Source: Mycobacterium sp. ELW1
Lineage (GTDB): Bacteria > Actinomycetota > Actinomycetes > Mycobacteriales > Mycobacteriaceae
DNA length: 64,000 nt
Assembly (NCBI RefSeq): GCF_008329905.1
Contig: NZ_CP032155.1
Location: 5,146,001 to 5,210,000 of the forward strand
Direction: 5' to 3'
The position numbers were made by a program, and so were the translations under genes. Under the pieces are notes generated by a model that was not told where the DNA came from, did no database searches, and saw only the letters and a list, made by a program, of their open reading frames with translations. Shown here piece by piece: positions 17,119 through 25,431 of the stretch (positions within the stretch are counted from its first letter, which is position 1; the number at the start of each line of letters is the position of its first letter).

Positions 17119-17832
17119 TCAGAGGGCGAACGCTTGCGGCGGCCCAGCCAGCGTTGCTTTGGCCTGCAGCCCGATCGCGTCCGCAATCTCGATATCGCCT
17201 GCCTCCAACCCGTCGAGAGCCAGCTCGACGAGTGCGGCCGGTTCGATGACCACGCCCTCGGGGAACTCGATTCCGGCGCTTCGAGCGAAGTCGAATAGCG
17301 TCTGGGTGCCGATGAGTCCCGGCATGAGACCGACGACTTGAGTTCCCTGCCTCGATAATTCGAGACGCACACCGTTGGTCAATCCCCACTCGGCTGACTT
17401 TGCCGCCGCGTAGGCGGTGTTGCCATCCACCGTGAGCCACGCGGCTGCCGACAGCACGTTGACGATGGCGCCGCCGCCGTTGCGTGCGAGAACGGGCGCG
17501 AACGCCCGGATGACGTTCAACGTGCCGAAGTAGTTGGACTCCATCACCCGCCGGACCGCCTCCAGTTCGCCGGTCACCAGGTTGCCGCCCGCGGAGTCGG
17601 CGGCGTTGTTGATCAGCACGTCCACATCGCCGGCGAGTTCAGCGGCGGCGCGGGCCGAGTCCGGGTCGGTGATGTCCAGGCGCAGCACCTCGGCCCCCGG
17701 GATGTCGACGAGCTCGGGCCTGCGTGCAGTGGCATACACCTTGGCCCCGCGGCGCAGAAGTTCGGTGGCGAAATGCGTTCCGATACCGCGATTGGAGCCG
17801 GTGACCAACGCGGTGGCGCCTGCCAATTTCAT
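17119..17832 (-). CDS. SDR family oxidoreductase
   Basis: This short-chain dehydrogenase/reductase of 237 residues starts at ATG 17832 (MKLAGATALVTGSNRGIGTH), chosen over an upstream reading. It has the Rossmann glycine motif TGSNRGIG, the NNAA structural motif (DVLINNAADSAGG), and the catalytic residues in IVNVLSAAAWLTVDGNTAYA followed by AKS, giving the Tyr-x3-Lys pair. Divergent from a TetR gene, it sits beside two near-identical operators, so it is a probable direct target of that TetR. Substrate unknown. Confidence 0.88.
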   Translation of the reverse strand: MKLAGATALVTGSNRGIGTHFATELLRRGAKVYATARRPELVDIPGAEVLRLDITDPDSARAAAELAGDVDVLINNAADSAGGNLVTGELEAVRRVMESNYFGTLNVIRAFAPVLARNGGGAIVNVLSAAAWLTVDGNTAYAAAKSAEWGLTNGVRLELSRQGTQVVGLMPGLIGTQTLFDFARSAGIEFPEGVVIEPAALVELALDGLEAGDIEIADAIGLQAKATLAGPPQAFAL

Positions 17833-17870
17833 CTGTCCTCCAACAGTATTCCGGAGTTCGGCGGATAACA

Positions 17871-17884
17871 TGACCGGACGGTCA
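17871..17884. promoter_or_regulatory. TetR operator copy 1, TGACCG-GA-CGGTCA
   Basis: This perfect 6-bp inverted repeat with a 2-bp spacer lies upstream of the SDR gene. An almost identical copy lies 42 bp away at 17913. It is followed by TTGACA at 17887. It probably controls the SDR promoter. Confidence 0.75.
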
Positions 17885-17912
17885 CCTTGACATCAACACT
17901 GTAGGCAAAAGG

Positions 17913-17926
17913 TGACCGGGCGGTCA
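17913..17926. promoter_or_regulatory. TetR operator copy 2, TGACCG-GG-CGGTCA
   Basis: This second inverted repeat has arms identical to copy 1 and lies directly upstream of a TAGGAT -10-like hexamer at 17933-17938. That hexamer ends 6 bases before the TetR GTG start, so binding here would block the TetR promoter (autorepression). Confidence 0.75.
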
Positions 17927-17944
17927 ACTTGGTAGGATGCGTGG

Positions 17945-18547
17945 GTGACCTCCTCCCCCCGCGCCCTGCGTGCGGACGCTGCGCGCAACCGTGAGTTGCT
18001 GCTGGCCGCGGCCGAGGAGGTATTTGCCGAGCGCGGCGTGGAGGCGTCGGTCTCGGATATCGCCCGTCGCGCGGGGGTGGCCAAAGGCACGGTATTCCGG
18101 CACTTCGCCTCCAAAGAGGATCTGATCGCCTCCCTGGTTTGCGCGCACTTGGTCACCCTCACCGAGGCCCTACACCGGCTGGCGGATGCCACCGATCCCG
18201 GTGCGGCCCTGTTGGAATTCCTGACGATCGCCGCCGACCAGAGACGCCAGCACGATGTGAGCTACCTACAGACCTACAGCGCGAGCGACGCACGGGTGAT
18301 TGCGATCCGGGACGAGGTGCATGCCGGCGTCGAGACACTCGTGGCCAACGCGCGCGCCGCAGGCGCCATCCGTGCCGATGTCACCGGCACCGACGTCTTC
18401 CTGCTGATGTGCGCACCGGTGCACGTGATGGACGGTCTCTCCGATCCACCGCGCGACCTGTGGCGGCGGTACCTGGCGATCATCTTCGACGGGTTGCGTC
18501 CAGAAGGTGCGAGCGCGCTACCGCTTCCTGCGCCCGAACTGTCTTGA
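17945..18547 (+). CDS. TetR/AcrR family transcriptional regulator
   Basis: This 200-residue repressor starts at GTG 17945. The HTH is at about residues 15-60 (AEEVFAERGVEASVSDIARR, then AGVAKGTVFRHFASKEDLIA), followed by a helical effector domain. The spacing of TAGGAT to the GTG (6 nt between them) suggests a leaderless transcript. Two TGACCG-N2-CGGTCA repeats in the gap to the divergent SDR gene are the likely operators, so it should repress itself and the SDR until an unknown ligand binds. Confidence 0.9.
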   Translation: MTSSPRALRADAARNRELLLAAAEEVFAERGVEASVSDIARRAGVAKGTVFRHFASKEDLIASLVCAHLVTLTEALHRLADATDPGAALLEFLTIAADQRRQHDVSYLQTYSASDARVIAIRDEVHAGVETLVANARAAGAIRADVTGTDVFLLMCAPVHVMDGLSDPPRDLWRRYLAIIFDGLRPEGASALPLPAPELS

Positions 18548-18564
18548 GGCGACGAGGTCTTCGG

Positions 18565-19611
18565 CTACCTCACCGCTTGCCGGTAGGCCGCGACCACCGG
18601 CTCCAACTCGTCAGGTGTGGCACCGTGCATGATCACCGCGTCGGCGCCGTAATCGAACTCCTTGCGGATGCGGTCCACACACTGTTCCGCCGACCCGGTG
18701 GCAGACGGTTCCAGCCACTCATCGGGAATCAATGTCGCGATGTGCTCGATCTGCTCGGCCGTCGCCTTGTGGTCGATCCCGCCGCCCACCGACTGCACCA
18801 CCGAGTCCGCGCGGAAGCGTTCCAGCACAGCGGGATCCCAGTTGTTGGTGGTGACCATCAGATCGCCGTAGCCCTGCAGGTATGTGGCCAGCCGTGCGAC
18901 GGTCTTCTTCAGCCGCAGTTCCTCGGGCAGGTGATCGCCGACGGTGGCGAAGCACGACCACACCCGCACGCTGGCCGGATCACGACCGGCTTGCTCGGCG
19001 GCTTCCTTGACGGTCTTGACGCAACGCGCCAACGTCTCCGGGGTGAAGTAGGTGTGCAGGATGACGTCATCGAAAGCCCGGCCGCCGAGCTTCAGTGTCT
19101 CCGGGCCGAACGCCACCAGCGCCAGCCTGATGTCCTCGTTGAAATCCGGGTCCAGGAAGAGGACCGGGTACTTCCCCAACGGCCCGTCGTGGTTGAAGAT
19201 CAGCTCGCCGTGCCAGAGCCGGCGCATCACCTGAGCGAAGTCCTCCATCTGCGCGGTGGTCACCGGCGGAATGCCGAATGCACCGTAGATCGCCGCAATG
19301 CCGCGGCCGATGCCGAGCGTGAAGCGGCCACCGGAGAGCCGGTGCATCGTGGTCGCCCACGAGCCGGTGATCAGCGGGTGGCGGGTGTTGTGATTGGTTG
19401 CCGCCGTGGCGATCTGCATCCGGCTCGTCACCGCGCACGCCGCGCCCACCAGCGAGGAGGCCTCCTTGACGTTCCAGCGTTCGGAGATGAAGGCGGTGCC
19501 GAAGCCGAGCTCCTCGCCGCGGCGGGCTTCGTCCATCAGGGTCGCCGGCCCCTCCCCGCCGGCACCCGCCAGCAGGTAGTAGCCCAGTTCGTCCAGCACC
19601 TGCTCGCTCAT
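18565..19611 (-). CDS. LLM class F420-dependent oxidoreductase
   Basis: This luciferase-like, probably F420-dependent oxidoreductase has 348 residues from ATG 19611, which overlaps the stop of the upstream NTF2-like gene by 4 nt (ATGA). It carries LGYYLLAGAGGEGPATLMDE at the N-terminus, then TRMQIAT-type and ATNHNTRHP strands, and the loop SGGRFTLGIGRGIAAIYGAF. It is the last gene of a three-gene operon with a phosphotransferase and an NTF2-like protein. A joint role in handling one small molecule is inferred. Confidence 0.88.
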   Translation of the reverse strand: MSEQVLDELGYYLLAGAGGEGPATLMDEARRGEELGFGTAFISERWNVKEASSLVGAACAVTSRMQIATAATNHNTRHPLITGSWATTMHRLSGGRFTLGIGRGIAAIYGAFGIPPVTTAQMEDFAQVMRRLWHGELIFNHDGPLGKYPVLFLDPDFNEDIRLALVAFGPETLKLGGRAFDDVILHTYFTPETLARCVKTVKEAAEQAGRDPASVRVWSCFATVGDHLPEELRLKKTVARLATYLQGYGDLMVTTNNWDPAVLERFRADSVVQSVGGGIDHKATAEQIEHIATLIPDEWLEPSATGSAEQCVDRIRKEFDYGADAVIMHGATPDELEPVVAAYRQAVR

Positions 19612-19982
19612 GCCCAAACTCCTTGTTTGTAGCCGCAATTCCACACTTCGGTGATCCGGCCGTCGACGACGCGGAAGATCTCCATACTGCCGACGGTCGT
19701 CTCCATACCGTCCTTGAGTGTCATGGGCGATTGGTAGACGATCGCGACGTGCTCGCCGTCGTCCCCGGCCACCACCAGATTGAGATCGAACCGGATCTCG
19801 TCGAACATCTCCAGGTGGTCGACGACGCGCTTGACCGCCTCGGCATGGGTGAGCACCACTGCGTCACCGACTTCGTGACGAATCACGCTGTCGCCCAGCA
19901 GCTCATCGGCAAGCGCGATGTCGCGGTCGTTCCAGACCACCAGGTTGTACAGCTCGACGACCTCGCGTGCCGTGCGGCTCAT
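19608..19982 (-). CDS. SnoaL-like / NTF2 family protein
   Basis: This 124-residue NTF2-like protein starts MSRTAREVVELYNLVVWNDR. A reading that runs far upstream in the same frame is spurious; the ATG at 19982 overlaps the stop of the phosphotransferase gene by 4 nt and begins the homologous region. The cone fold is suggested by the helix ADELLGDSVIRHEVGDAVVL and by strands HVAIVYQSPM and SMEIFRVVDGRITEVWNCGY. It is translationally coupled on both sides. Confidence 0.85.
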   Translation of the reverse strand: MSRTAREVVELYNLVVWNDRDIALADELLGDSVIRHEVGDAVVLTHAEAVKRVVDHLEMFDEIRFDLNLVVAGDDGEHVAIVYQSPMTLKDGMETTVGSMEIFRVVDGRITEVWNCGYKQGVWA

Positions 19983-21025
19983 CCGAACACCTCCAGCGCG
20001 TCGATGTCGGCGATGGTCGCCACCGCCCGATCGGTCAGTGTCAGGCAGAGGTCGCGTGAGCGCTGCGGCAACGCATCCCAGCCGAGCAACGTGATGACGG
20101 GCAGTACGATCAGGAATCCGGTCGCCAATCGGTAGTGCCGCCACGCTTCGTCGAACGAGTAGCCGACGTCGCCCAGGTCGCGAAGATAGCCGCGCAGTAG
20201 CGTCTCGTCCTGACCGCGCCGGATATCTGTGGGCAGGCCCTGGCTGACCAGATACGCGATGTCCACCGCACCGGCTCCGACACAAGCGAACTGGAAGTCC
20301 ACCACCTTCATCCGATCGCCCGAGAAGAACATGTTGTCGGCGCGGATGTCGCCGTGCAGCAGCATCGACCGTCCGGTCAAACCGTCGAGCGCTGTGGCGG
20401 CGTGCTCGGTGAACCGCTCTGCGAAACGGGCAACCGACTCGGGCACCGGCGCCGCCGAATGCGTTCGGTAGATCTCCCAGCCAGGCCCGAACGCCGGCAC
20501 CAGAAGGTCCCGCACCGCAGCCATGTCGAAACTCGGAAACACCTGCAGAGCAGCAGTATTGGATGGCTCGACCGACCATGCGTGCAATCCGGCCAACTGC
20601 TGGATGCACAGCCGTGCCCGCTCGATCGACAACCCCGCCAGGTGGTCGGCGTTCTCCCACTCCCGCAGGTCTTCCATCACCAGCACGAAATCGGCTGAGT
20701 CGTCGGCCATCCGCGCCGCGTAGACGTGCGGCGTGCCCAGCGGTGCCCGGCCCGCGATATCGCGATAGAAGGCCAGCTCCCGCCGGTAGCCGCCAAGCAG
20801 CTCCATCGCGCCTCGGGCCTCCGATTGCGCGGCCAGCTTGGCGATCACCGTCGGCGGAACACCCTCGCCGGTGAGGTGCAGGCGGTACAGCAGCGACGAG
20901 AATCCGCTGTCCTGGGCGATCTGTTCGGCGACGACGTCCGTCACGGTCGCGTGCAGTGCCTCGGTGAGCCATGCCGGGTCGACGGCATCGATGCCTGACG
21001 GCACCCGTGCCGTCGCTGAAGTCAC
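19979..21025 (-). CDS. Aminoglycoside-phosphotransferase-like kinase family protein
   Basis: This 348-residue APH/choline-kinase fold protein starts at GTG 21025. It has the nucleotide-lobe segment FSSLLYRLHLTGEGVPPTVI with the Lys in IAKLAA, and the hinge VLVMEDLREW. The catalytic loop is SMLLHGDIRADNMFFSG (HGD...N) and the metal-binding loop is VVDFQFACVG. In mycobacteria such proteins sit in lipid and xenobiotic clusters, and many are not drug-resistance enzymes. It leads an operon with the NTF2-like and LLM genes, and an 8-bp inverted repeat abuts its start codon. Confidence 0.87.
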   Translation of the reverse strand: MTSATARVPSGIDAVDPAWLTEALHATVTDVVAEQIAQDSGFSSLLYRLHLTGEGVPPTVIAKLAAQSEARGAMELLGGYRRELAFYRDIAGRAPLGTPHVYAARMADDSADFVLVMEDLREWENADHLAGLSIERARLCIQQLAGLHAWSVEPSNTAALQVFPSFDMAAVRDLLVPAFGPGWEIYRTHSAAPVPESVARFAERFTEHAATALDGLTGRSMLLHGDIRADNMFFSGDRMKVVDFQFACVGAGAVDIAYLVSQGLPTDIRRGQDETLLRGYLRDLGDVGYSFDEAWRHYRLATGFLIVLPVITLLGWDALPQRSRDLCLTLTDRAVATIADIDALEVFG

Positions 21026-21046
21026 CCTCGCAAGATAGTTGCGAGG
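21026..21046. promoter_or_regulatory. Probable TetR operator, CCTCGCAA-N5-TTGCGAGG
   Basis: This perfect 8-bp inverted repeat with a 5-bp spacer fills most of the 37-bp gap between the divergent phosphotransferase operon and a TetR gene. It touches the phosphotransferase GTG, so repression of that operon by the TetR is likely. Inferred from position and symmetry. Confidence 0.7.
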
Positions 21047-21062
21047 TGTTTAATATGCAAGG

Positions 21063-21671
21063 GTGCCCTCCCCCGCACGCGGTTTGACGCAGCCCGAACG
21101 AGTCGAGACTTCCCGGCGCCGCCTGATGGAAGCCGCCGCCGAGCTGATCGTCGAGAAAGGCTGGGAGGCAACCACTGCCGCCGAGATCGGACGCCGAGCC
21201 GGATACAGCCGCACGATGGTGCACGCCCGCTTCGGCGGCAAGGAGGCAATCCTCGAGGACTTCCTCCAGGAGTACGTCAGCCGACTCAACCCGGATCTCG
21301 TTGCACACGCGACCGGCATGGACCAGGTGCTTGCCCACATCGACCGGATCCGCGACTTGTACGACCATGACCGGGACGTACTGCGCGCGATGTTCGTCTC
21401 CACCTTCGAGGCGATGAAGACCACGTCGCCACTTCGCGAACGAGTTCAGGACCAGTTGGCCGCAGGCGTCGCCAATGTGGCTGAGGGCCTACGAAAAGGA
21501 CAGCGGGACAGGTCGGTTCGCACCGGCATCGATCTCGACCGGGCCGTCAGCGATATCACCGCCGCGTTCTTCGGCCTCGCCTTCCAGTGGGTCGCGCTTC
21601 CGTCCGGGTTCGACCTGGACGCCGAGTTGATGCATGCGCGGGACCGGATCGTCCGGGATTACGGCGCCTGA
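21063..21671 (+). CDS. TetR/AcrR family transcriptional regulator
   Basis: This 202-residue repressor starts at GTG 21063. The HTH lies at about residues 20-62 (AAELIVEKGWEATTAAEIGR, then AGYSRTMVHARFGGKEAIL), followed by a helical ligand domain (VLAHIDRIRDLYDHDRDVLR). It is divergent from the phosphotransferase-NTF2-LLM operon across an 8-bp inverted repeat, which it probably binds. Its last 13 bases overlap the convergent alpha/beta hydrolase gene. Confidence 0.9.
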   Translation: MPSPARGLTQPERVETSRRRLMEAAAELIVEKGWEATTAAEIGRRAGYSRTMVHARFGGKEAILEDFLQEYVSRLNPDLVAHATGMDQVLAHIDRIRDLYDHDRDVLRAMFVSTFEAMKTTSPLRERVQDQLAAGVANVAEGLRKGQRDRSVRTGIDLDRAVSDITAAFFGLAFQWVALPSGFDLDAELMHARDRIVRDYGA

Positions 21672-22768
21672 GTCAGCGAACGCAGGAACTGCTCCGTCTG
21701 CGCCTGCACGGCGCCGGAGAACAGATGCCCGACATGGCCGCCGTCGTGCCAGTACAGCTGCCCGCCCCAGTGGTCGTGCAGGGCCAGCGCGGACTGCCGG
21801 TAGGCCATCTGGTCGTGCCACGCCCCGACGATCAGCCGCCGGTCCGGGGGCGGTAACGGGTCGAGCGCGAGCGGATCGATCACCGAGGTCAGGTCTGACA
21901 CGGTGTCGGATGCCATTGCGGCTCCGACCATATCGGCCGCCGATCCCCACCGGTGCAGATGCCGGGCGATCATCCCGTTCAGTCCGAGGATCGGCGTGTA
22001 GAGCGCGACGGCGCGGACCCGGTCGTCCAGGCCCGCGACCATGGCTGCGACCGCACTCCCCAGCGACAACCCGGAGACGGCGATCGTGGTCGAGTCGGGC
22101 TCGATCCACCCGATCACCGCACGCACCTCCGAGACCGCGCGGACCATTCCCGCGACGTTTGCGACCGGGTCGGTGCCGGGATACGCCGGCCAGCGGTCGC
22201 GCCGCGGCCCATGTCCGGGCTGGACGGGCAGCGCGACATTGAAGCCCAGCTCCCGGTGGATGCGCCCGACCCTGGCGACCAGGATGTCCGACATGCCGCC
22301 CTGCCCCGCGCCGTGCACCCACACCAGCCAGGGCCGTGGTCCGTCGTCGTGGCGGAACAGCACGACCTCGGCACCGGCCGGGCCATCGTGACCTTCGGCG
22401 GCCAGCGCCGAGACCAGTTGCGGGTCGTGGTCGTAGCTCATCCGCTCGTAGGACAGCACTCCGGCGCTGACCGCCCGAATGTTAGTGACCTCCAACGGCT
22501 CCGGCGCACGATGCACGCCGGCCACCCCGAGCGCGGCCAACTCTGCCGCCACCCCGGCATAGTCCTCGACCGGGCGGTCCAGGCGCGGCGGTGACGACAT
22601 CAGGGTCATCCCGGTGACCACCAGCTCGTCAAGTGCCACCTCGGCAACCTGCCGTACACCGCGCGCGGACAGCGGGCTCCAGTCCTGCGAGCGGTGCAAT
22701 GCGGCCAGCGACCGCGGCAGCACGCCACCCAGCTGGGTTGCCAGTCGGTGTGCGCTGCTCAGGCCCAT
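21659..22768 (-). CDS. Alpha/beta hydrolase family protein
   Basis: This 369-residue alpha/beta hydrolase starts at ATG 22768, 5 bases after the stop of the upstream flavin monooxygenase; an upstream extension in this frame is a shadow of that gene. It has the oxyanion loop LVWVHGAGQGG, the nucleophile elbow VSGLSLGSAVAAM (Ser in G-L-S-L-G), and a late acid/His region ending GGHVGHLFSG. The pairing with a Baeyer-Villiger-like monooxygenase suggests ester or lactone hydrolysis after oxygen insertion, which is inference. Confidence 0.85.
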   Translation of the reverse strand: MGLSSAHRLATQLGGVLPRSLAALHRSQDWSPLSARGVRQVAEVALDELVVTGMTLMSSPPRLDRPVEDYAGVAAELAALGVAGVHRAPEPLEVTNIRAVSAGVLSYERMSYDHDPQLVSALAAEGHDGPAGAEVVLFRHDDGPRPWLVWVHGAGQGGMSDILVARVGRIHRELGFNVALPVQPGHGPRRDRWPAYPGTDPVANVAGMVRAVSEVRAVIGWIEPDSTTIAVSGLSLGSAVAAMVAGLDDRVRAVALYTPILGLNGMIARHLHRWGSAADMVGAAMASDTVSDLTSVIDPLALDPLPPPDRRLIVGAWHDQMAYRQSALALHDHWGGQLYWHDGGHVGHLFSGAVQAQTEQFLRSLTQAP

Positions 22769-22773
22769 CCCGC

Positions 22774-24387
22774 TCACGCCAGCAGGAAGCCGACGTAACC
22801 CGCGCCGGCGATCTCGTCGCAGCGGCGCCGGTACTCGGGAATGCCTGCCGTGTAGCCCATGTACATCCGTTTCTTGCCGGGAACGTTGGCGCCGTTGTAC
22901 CACGAATTGCAGCTCGGATGGACCAGAACCGTCGCCGCCACAAGGGATGTGGTGTGCTCGATCCACTCGTGCTGCGCCTCCGGCGTCGCCTCGATGGTCC
23001 GGTAACCGTTGTCCCTCAGGTAGGAGATGCAGTCGCCGATCCATTCGACGTGCTGTTCGAGCGCGGTGACGAAGTTCGTCGCCGCCGACGGGCTGCCCGG
23101 GCCCTGGACGGTGAATAGATTGGGGAACCCGGCGACCGCCAGCCCGAGGTAGGACACCGGACCCTGGTCGGCCCAGACGTCCCTCAGCAGCATGCCGTCC
23201 CGGCCGCGAACGTCGATGCGGGTGAGCGCGCCGGTCATCGCGTCGAATCCGGTGGCATAAACGATGACGTCCAGGGCGTAGTGCCCGGCCGCGGTGTCGA
23301 TGCCATCCGGGGTGATCGTGCGGATCGGATCCCTGCGCAGGTCCACCAGCGTGACGTTGTCGCGGTTGTAGGTCTGGTAGTACCCCTGATCGATGATCGG
23401 CCGTTTACAGCCGAAGGGGTGACTGGGCACCAGCGCCGCCGCCGTCGCAGGGTCGTCGACGATGCGGGCGATCGCCTCGCCGTACAACGCAGTCGCCATC
23501 CGGTTGGCCTCGATATCGAAGAAGATGTCACCCCAGTTGAGCGCGCCCATCACGCCGCGCTCGTCGACGGCACGCAACTGCTCCTCGCGGGTGGCCGTCT
23601 TGATCGGCGGGCTGACAAGCATGTCGATCAGCACCGAGAACGCCGAGAGCCGTGCCGCACCGACCGGGTGCTCACGCTGCGCCTGCCGGATCTCGCCGTA
23701 GTTCGCTTTCATCTCGGCGAGTTCGCCGACCGCGAACTGCCGCACCTCCCACGGCAGCGTGAACGCCGGGGACCGCTGAAAGACGAAGAGCTGCTCAACC
23801 TCCCGCGCGATCACCGGAATCATCTGCACGGCGGTCGAACCGGTCCCGATCACACCGACCCGCCTACCGGACAGGCTGAAGCCGCCTTCGGGCCACCGGC
23901 TGGTGAACAGCGAGTCCCCGGCGAAGGTGTCCATGCCGGGGATGTCGGGTTCCAGCGGGACCGACAGGATGCCCGAGGCGGCGACGACGAAAGGTGCCAC
24001 GAAAGTCTCGCCGGTGGCGGTCTGCAGGGTCCATGTCGCGCGGGATTCGTCGAATGTCATGGCCGTGACGTCGGTGTCGAGCCGGATGTCCCGGCGCAGG
24101 TCAAGACGGTCGGCGACGAAGTTGAGGTACGCCTCGATCTCCGGCTGGGCCGGCATGGTCTCGGTCCACACCCACTCCTGTTGGATCTCCTCGGAAAAGC
24201 TGTAGGAGTACTCGATGCTCTCGATATCACAGCGCGCACCGGGATAGCGATTGAAAAGCCAAGTGCCGCCGATTTTTTCGGCCTTCTCCAGGACCTGCGC
24301 TCGCAGGCCGAGCTGTCGTAACCGGTGCAACATGTAGAGGCCGGAGAACCCGGCTCCGATCACGAGCACATCAGCACTATCCATCAA
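22774..24387 (-). CDS. FAD-dependent monooxygenase, Baeyer-Villiger type, atypical fingerprint
   Basis: This 537-residue class B flavin monooxygenase would use NADPH and O2 to insert oxygen next to a ketone. The FAD Rossmann motif is VIGAGFSGLYMLHRL near residue 9, with GGTWLFNRYPGARCD near residue 40. The NADPH Rossmann motif is VGVIGTGSTAVQM near residue 180. The BVMO fingerprint FxGxxxHxxxW(P/D) reads FAGDSLFTSRWP, so the conserved His is Phe. It may therefore be an atypical BVMO or a related hydroxylase. It is the upstream gene of a pair with the alpha/beta hydrolase and is divergent from the LLM-Rieske operon across a perfect island palindrome. Confidence 0.88.
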   Translation of the reverse strand: MMDSADVLVIGAGFSGLYMLHRLRQLGLRAQVLEKAEKIGGTWLFNRYPGARCDIESIEYSYSFSEEIQQEWVWTETMPAQPEIEAYLNFVADRLDLRRDIRLDTDVTAMTFDESRATWTLQTATGETFVAPFVVAASGILSVPLEPDIPGMDTFAGDSLFTSRWPEGGFSLSGRRVGVIGTGSTAVQMIPVIAREVEQLFVFQRSPAFTLPWEVRQFAVGELAEMKANYGEIRQAQREHPVGAARLSAFSVLIDMLVSPPIKTATREEQLRAVDERGVMGALNWGDIFFDIEANRMATALYGEAIARIVDDPATAAALVPSHPFGCKRPIIDQGYYQTYNRDNVTLVDLRRDPIRTITPDGIDTAAGHYALDVIVYATGFDAMTGALTRIDVRGRDGMLLRDVWADQGPVSYLGLAVAGFPNLFTVQGPGSPSAATNFVTALEQHVEWIGDCISYLRDNGYRTIEATPEAQHEWIEHTTSLVAATVLVHPSCNSWYNGANVPGKKRMYMGYTAGIPEYRRRCDEIAGAGYVGFLLA

Positions 24388-24418
24388 CCGACCCTTCGCC
24401 TCTCCGCACAGCGGATGC

Positions 24419-24437
24419 TACTGTAACTATTACAGTA
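24419..24437. promoter_or_regulatory. Island palindrome site 1, TACTGTAA-CTA-TTACAGTA
   Basis: This perfect 8-bp inverted repeat with a 3-bp spacer lies in the 96-bp gap between the flavin monooxygenase (minus) and the LLM/Rieske operon (plus). The same 19 bp recurs at 28303 and with small changes at other promoters of the island. It is probably a repressor operator serving both directions. Confidence 0.82.
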
Positions 24438-24483
24438 TTGGAACCGGCCGGACCGCCGGTTCCCCGAAACCCTCAGGTGGGCG

Positions 24484-25431
24484 ATGCGGTACACCCTGGA
24501 GTATCCGAGCGAGCTGCCCACCGCACCCGATGATTTCCTCTCCCCCGACGTGATCCGAGCCATCGTGTCGAGAGCCGAAGCGGCGGGCTTCGCCGCTGTC
24601 GCGCTGTCCGAACATCCGGCACCGTCGCTGAAGTGGCGCCGCAACGGCGGGCACGACACCCTCGACCCCGTCGCGGCGCTGAGCTTCATGGCCGGGGTGA
24701 CCAGCCGGATCAGACTGATGACCAACCTGTTCGTGCTGCCGTTCCGCAACCCGTATCTGTCCGCCAAGGCCCTCGGCAGCCTGGACATCCTGTCCGCAGG
24801 CCGGCTCATCGCCGGCGTGGGGGCAGGCTATCTGCACTCGGAGTTCGCGGCGCTCGGCATCGAGGTCGACGACCGCGCCGCGCTCCTCGACGAAGCCCTG
24901 GCTGCCCTGCGATCGATCTGGACCGATCCCGAAACACCGGTCAGCGGGCGGGGATTCACGGCAACCGGTCCGATGTGGTTGCAGCCACCTGTGCAGCGGC
25001 CACATCCGCCGATCTGGATCGGAGGCAACACGGCAGCCGCGGCACGCCGCGTCGTCGAATTCGGCAGCGGCTGGATGCCGCTCATCGCACCCGCGGGTAT
25101 GGCGTCGGCGATCGGCACGGCGACACTGGAGGACGCGGCCGCGTTCGGCGCACGACTCGGTCGGTTACGTCAGGCTCTGGCCGATGCCGGCCGGGATCCG
25201 GAGGCGCTTGATGTGCAGGTCATCTGCCCGTGGATCGACCTGGACGACAACTCCTCGGTGCGGCAAGCGCAGGACACTCTGGGGGAACTTGCCGAGTACG
25301 GCGCGAACTGGGCAGTCGCTCGCGTCGACGCACCCACTCCGGCGGAAGCGCTCGACTACATCGACGCGTTCGGTGAGGCAGTCATCGCAGCCGATCTGGT
25401 CGGTACACCGTTTCGAGGAGGTTCCCCGTGA
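24484..25431 (+). CDS. LLM class F420-dependent oxidoreductase
   Basis: This 315-residue luciferase-like oxidoreductase starts at ATG 24484 (MRYTLEYPSELPTAPDDFLS). Family features include VALSEHPAPSLKWRRNG, TSRIRLMTNLFVLPFRNPYL, SAGRLIAGVGAGYLHSEFAA, and the C-terminal barrel segment HPPIWIGGNTAAAARRVVEF, typical of F420-binding members. Its stop overlaps the Rieske oxygenase GTG by 4 nt. As the first gene of an LLM-Rieske-cysteine-hydrolase-like operon it could reduce or oxidise the substrate of the Rieske enzyme. Confidence 0.9.
   Translation: MRYTLEYPSELPTAPDDFLSPDVIRAIVSRAEAAGFAAVALSEHPAPSLKWRRNGGHDTLDPVAALSFMAGVTSRIRLMTNLFVLPFRNPYLSAKALGSLDILSAGRLIAGVGAGYLHSEFAALGIEVDDRAALLDEALAALRSIWTDPETPVSGRGFTATGPMWLQPPVQRPHPPIWIGGNTAAAARRVVEFGSGWMPLIAPAGMASAIGTATLEDAAAFGARLGRLRQALADAGRDPEALDVQVICPWIDLDDNSSVRQAQDTLGELAEYGANWAVARVDAPTPAEALDYIDAFGEAVIAADLVGTPFRGGSP

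Noticed and set aside
19979..21025. The APH-like gene as an aminoglycoside resistance gene
   Set aside because: It has the kinase fold, but such proteins are common in mycobacterial metabolic clusters and the context is an oxidoreductase operon, so a resistance call is not supported.
19608..21368. A 586-codon minus-strand frame that could look like a fusion protein
   Set aside because: Only the last 124 codons are real (NTF2-like). The upstream part is a shadow of the phosphotransferase gene, which overlaps the NTF2 start by ATGA.
23281..24321. A long plus-strand frame opposite the flavin monooxygenase
   Set aside because: It is antisense to two Rossmann motifs and a BVMO-like fingerprint and has shadow-type composition.
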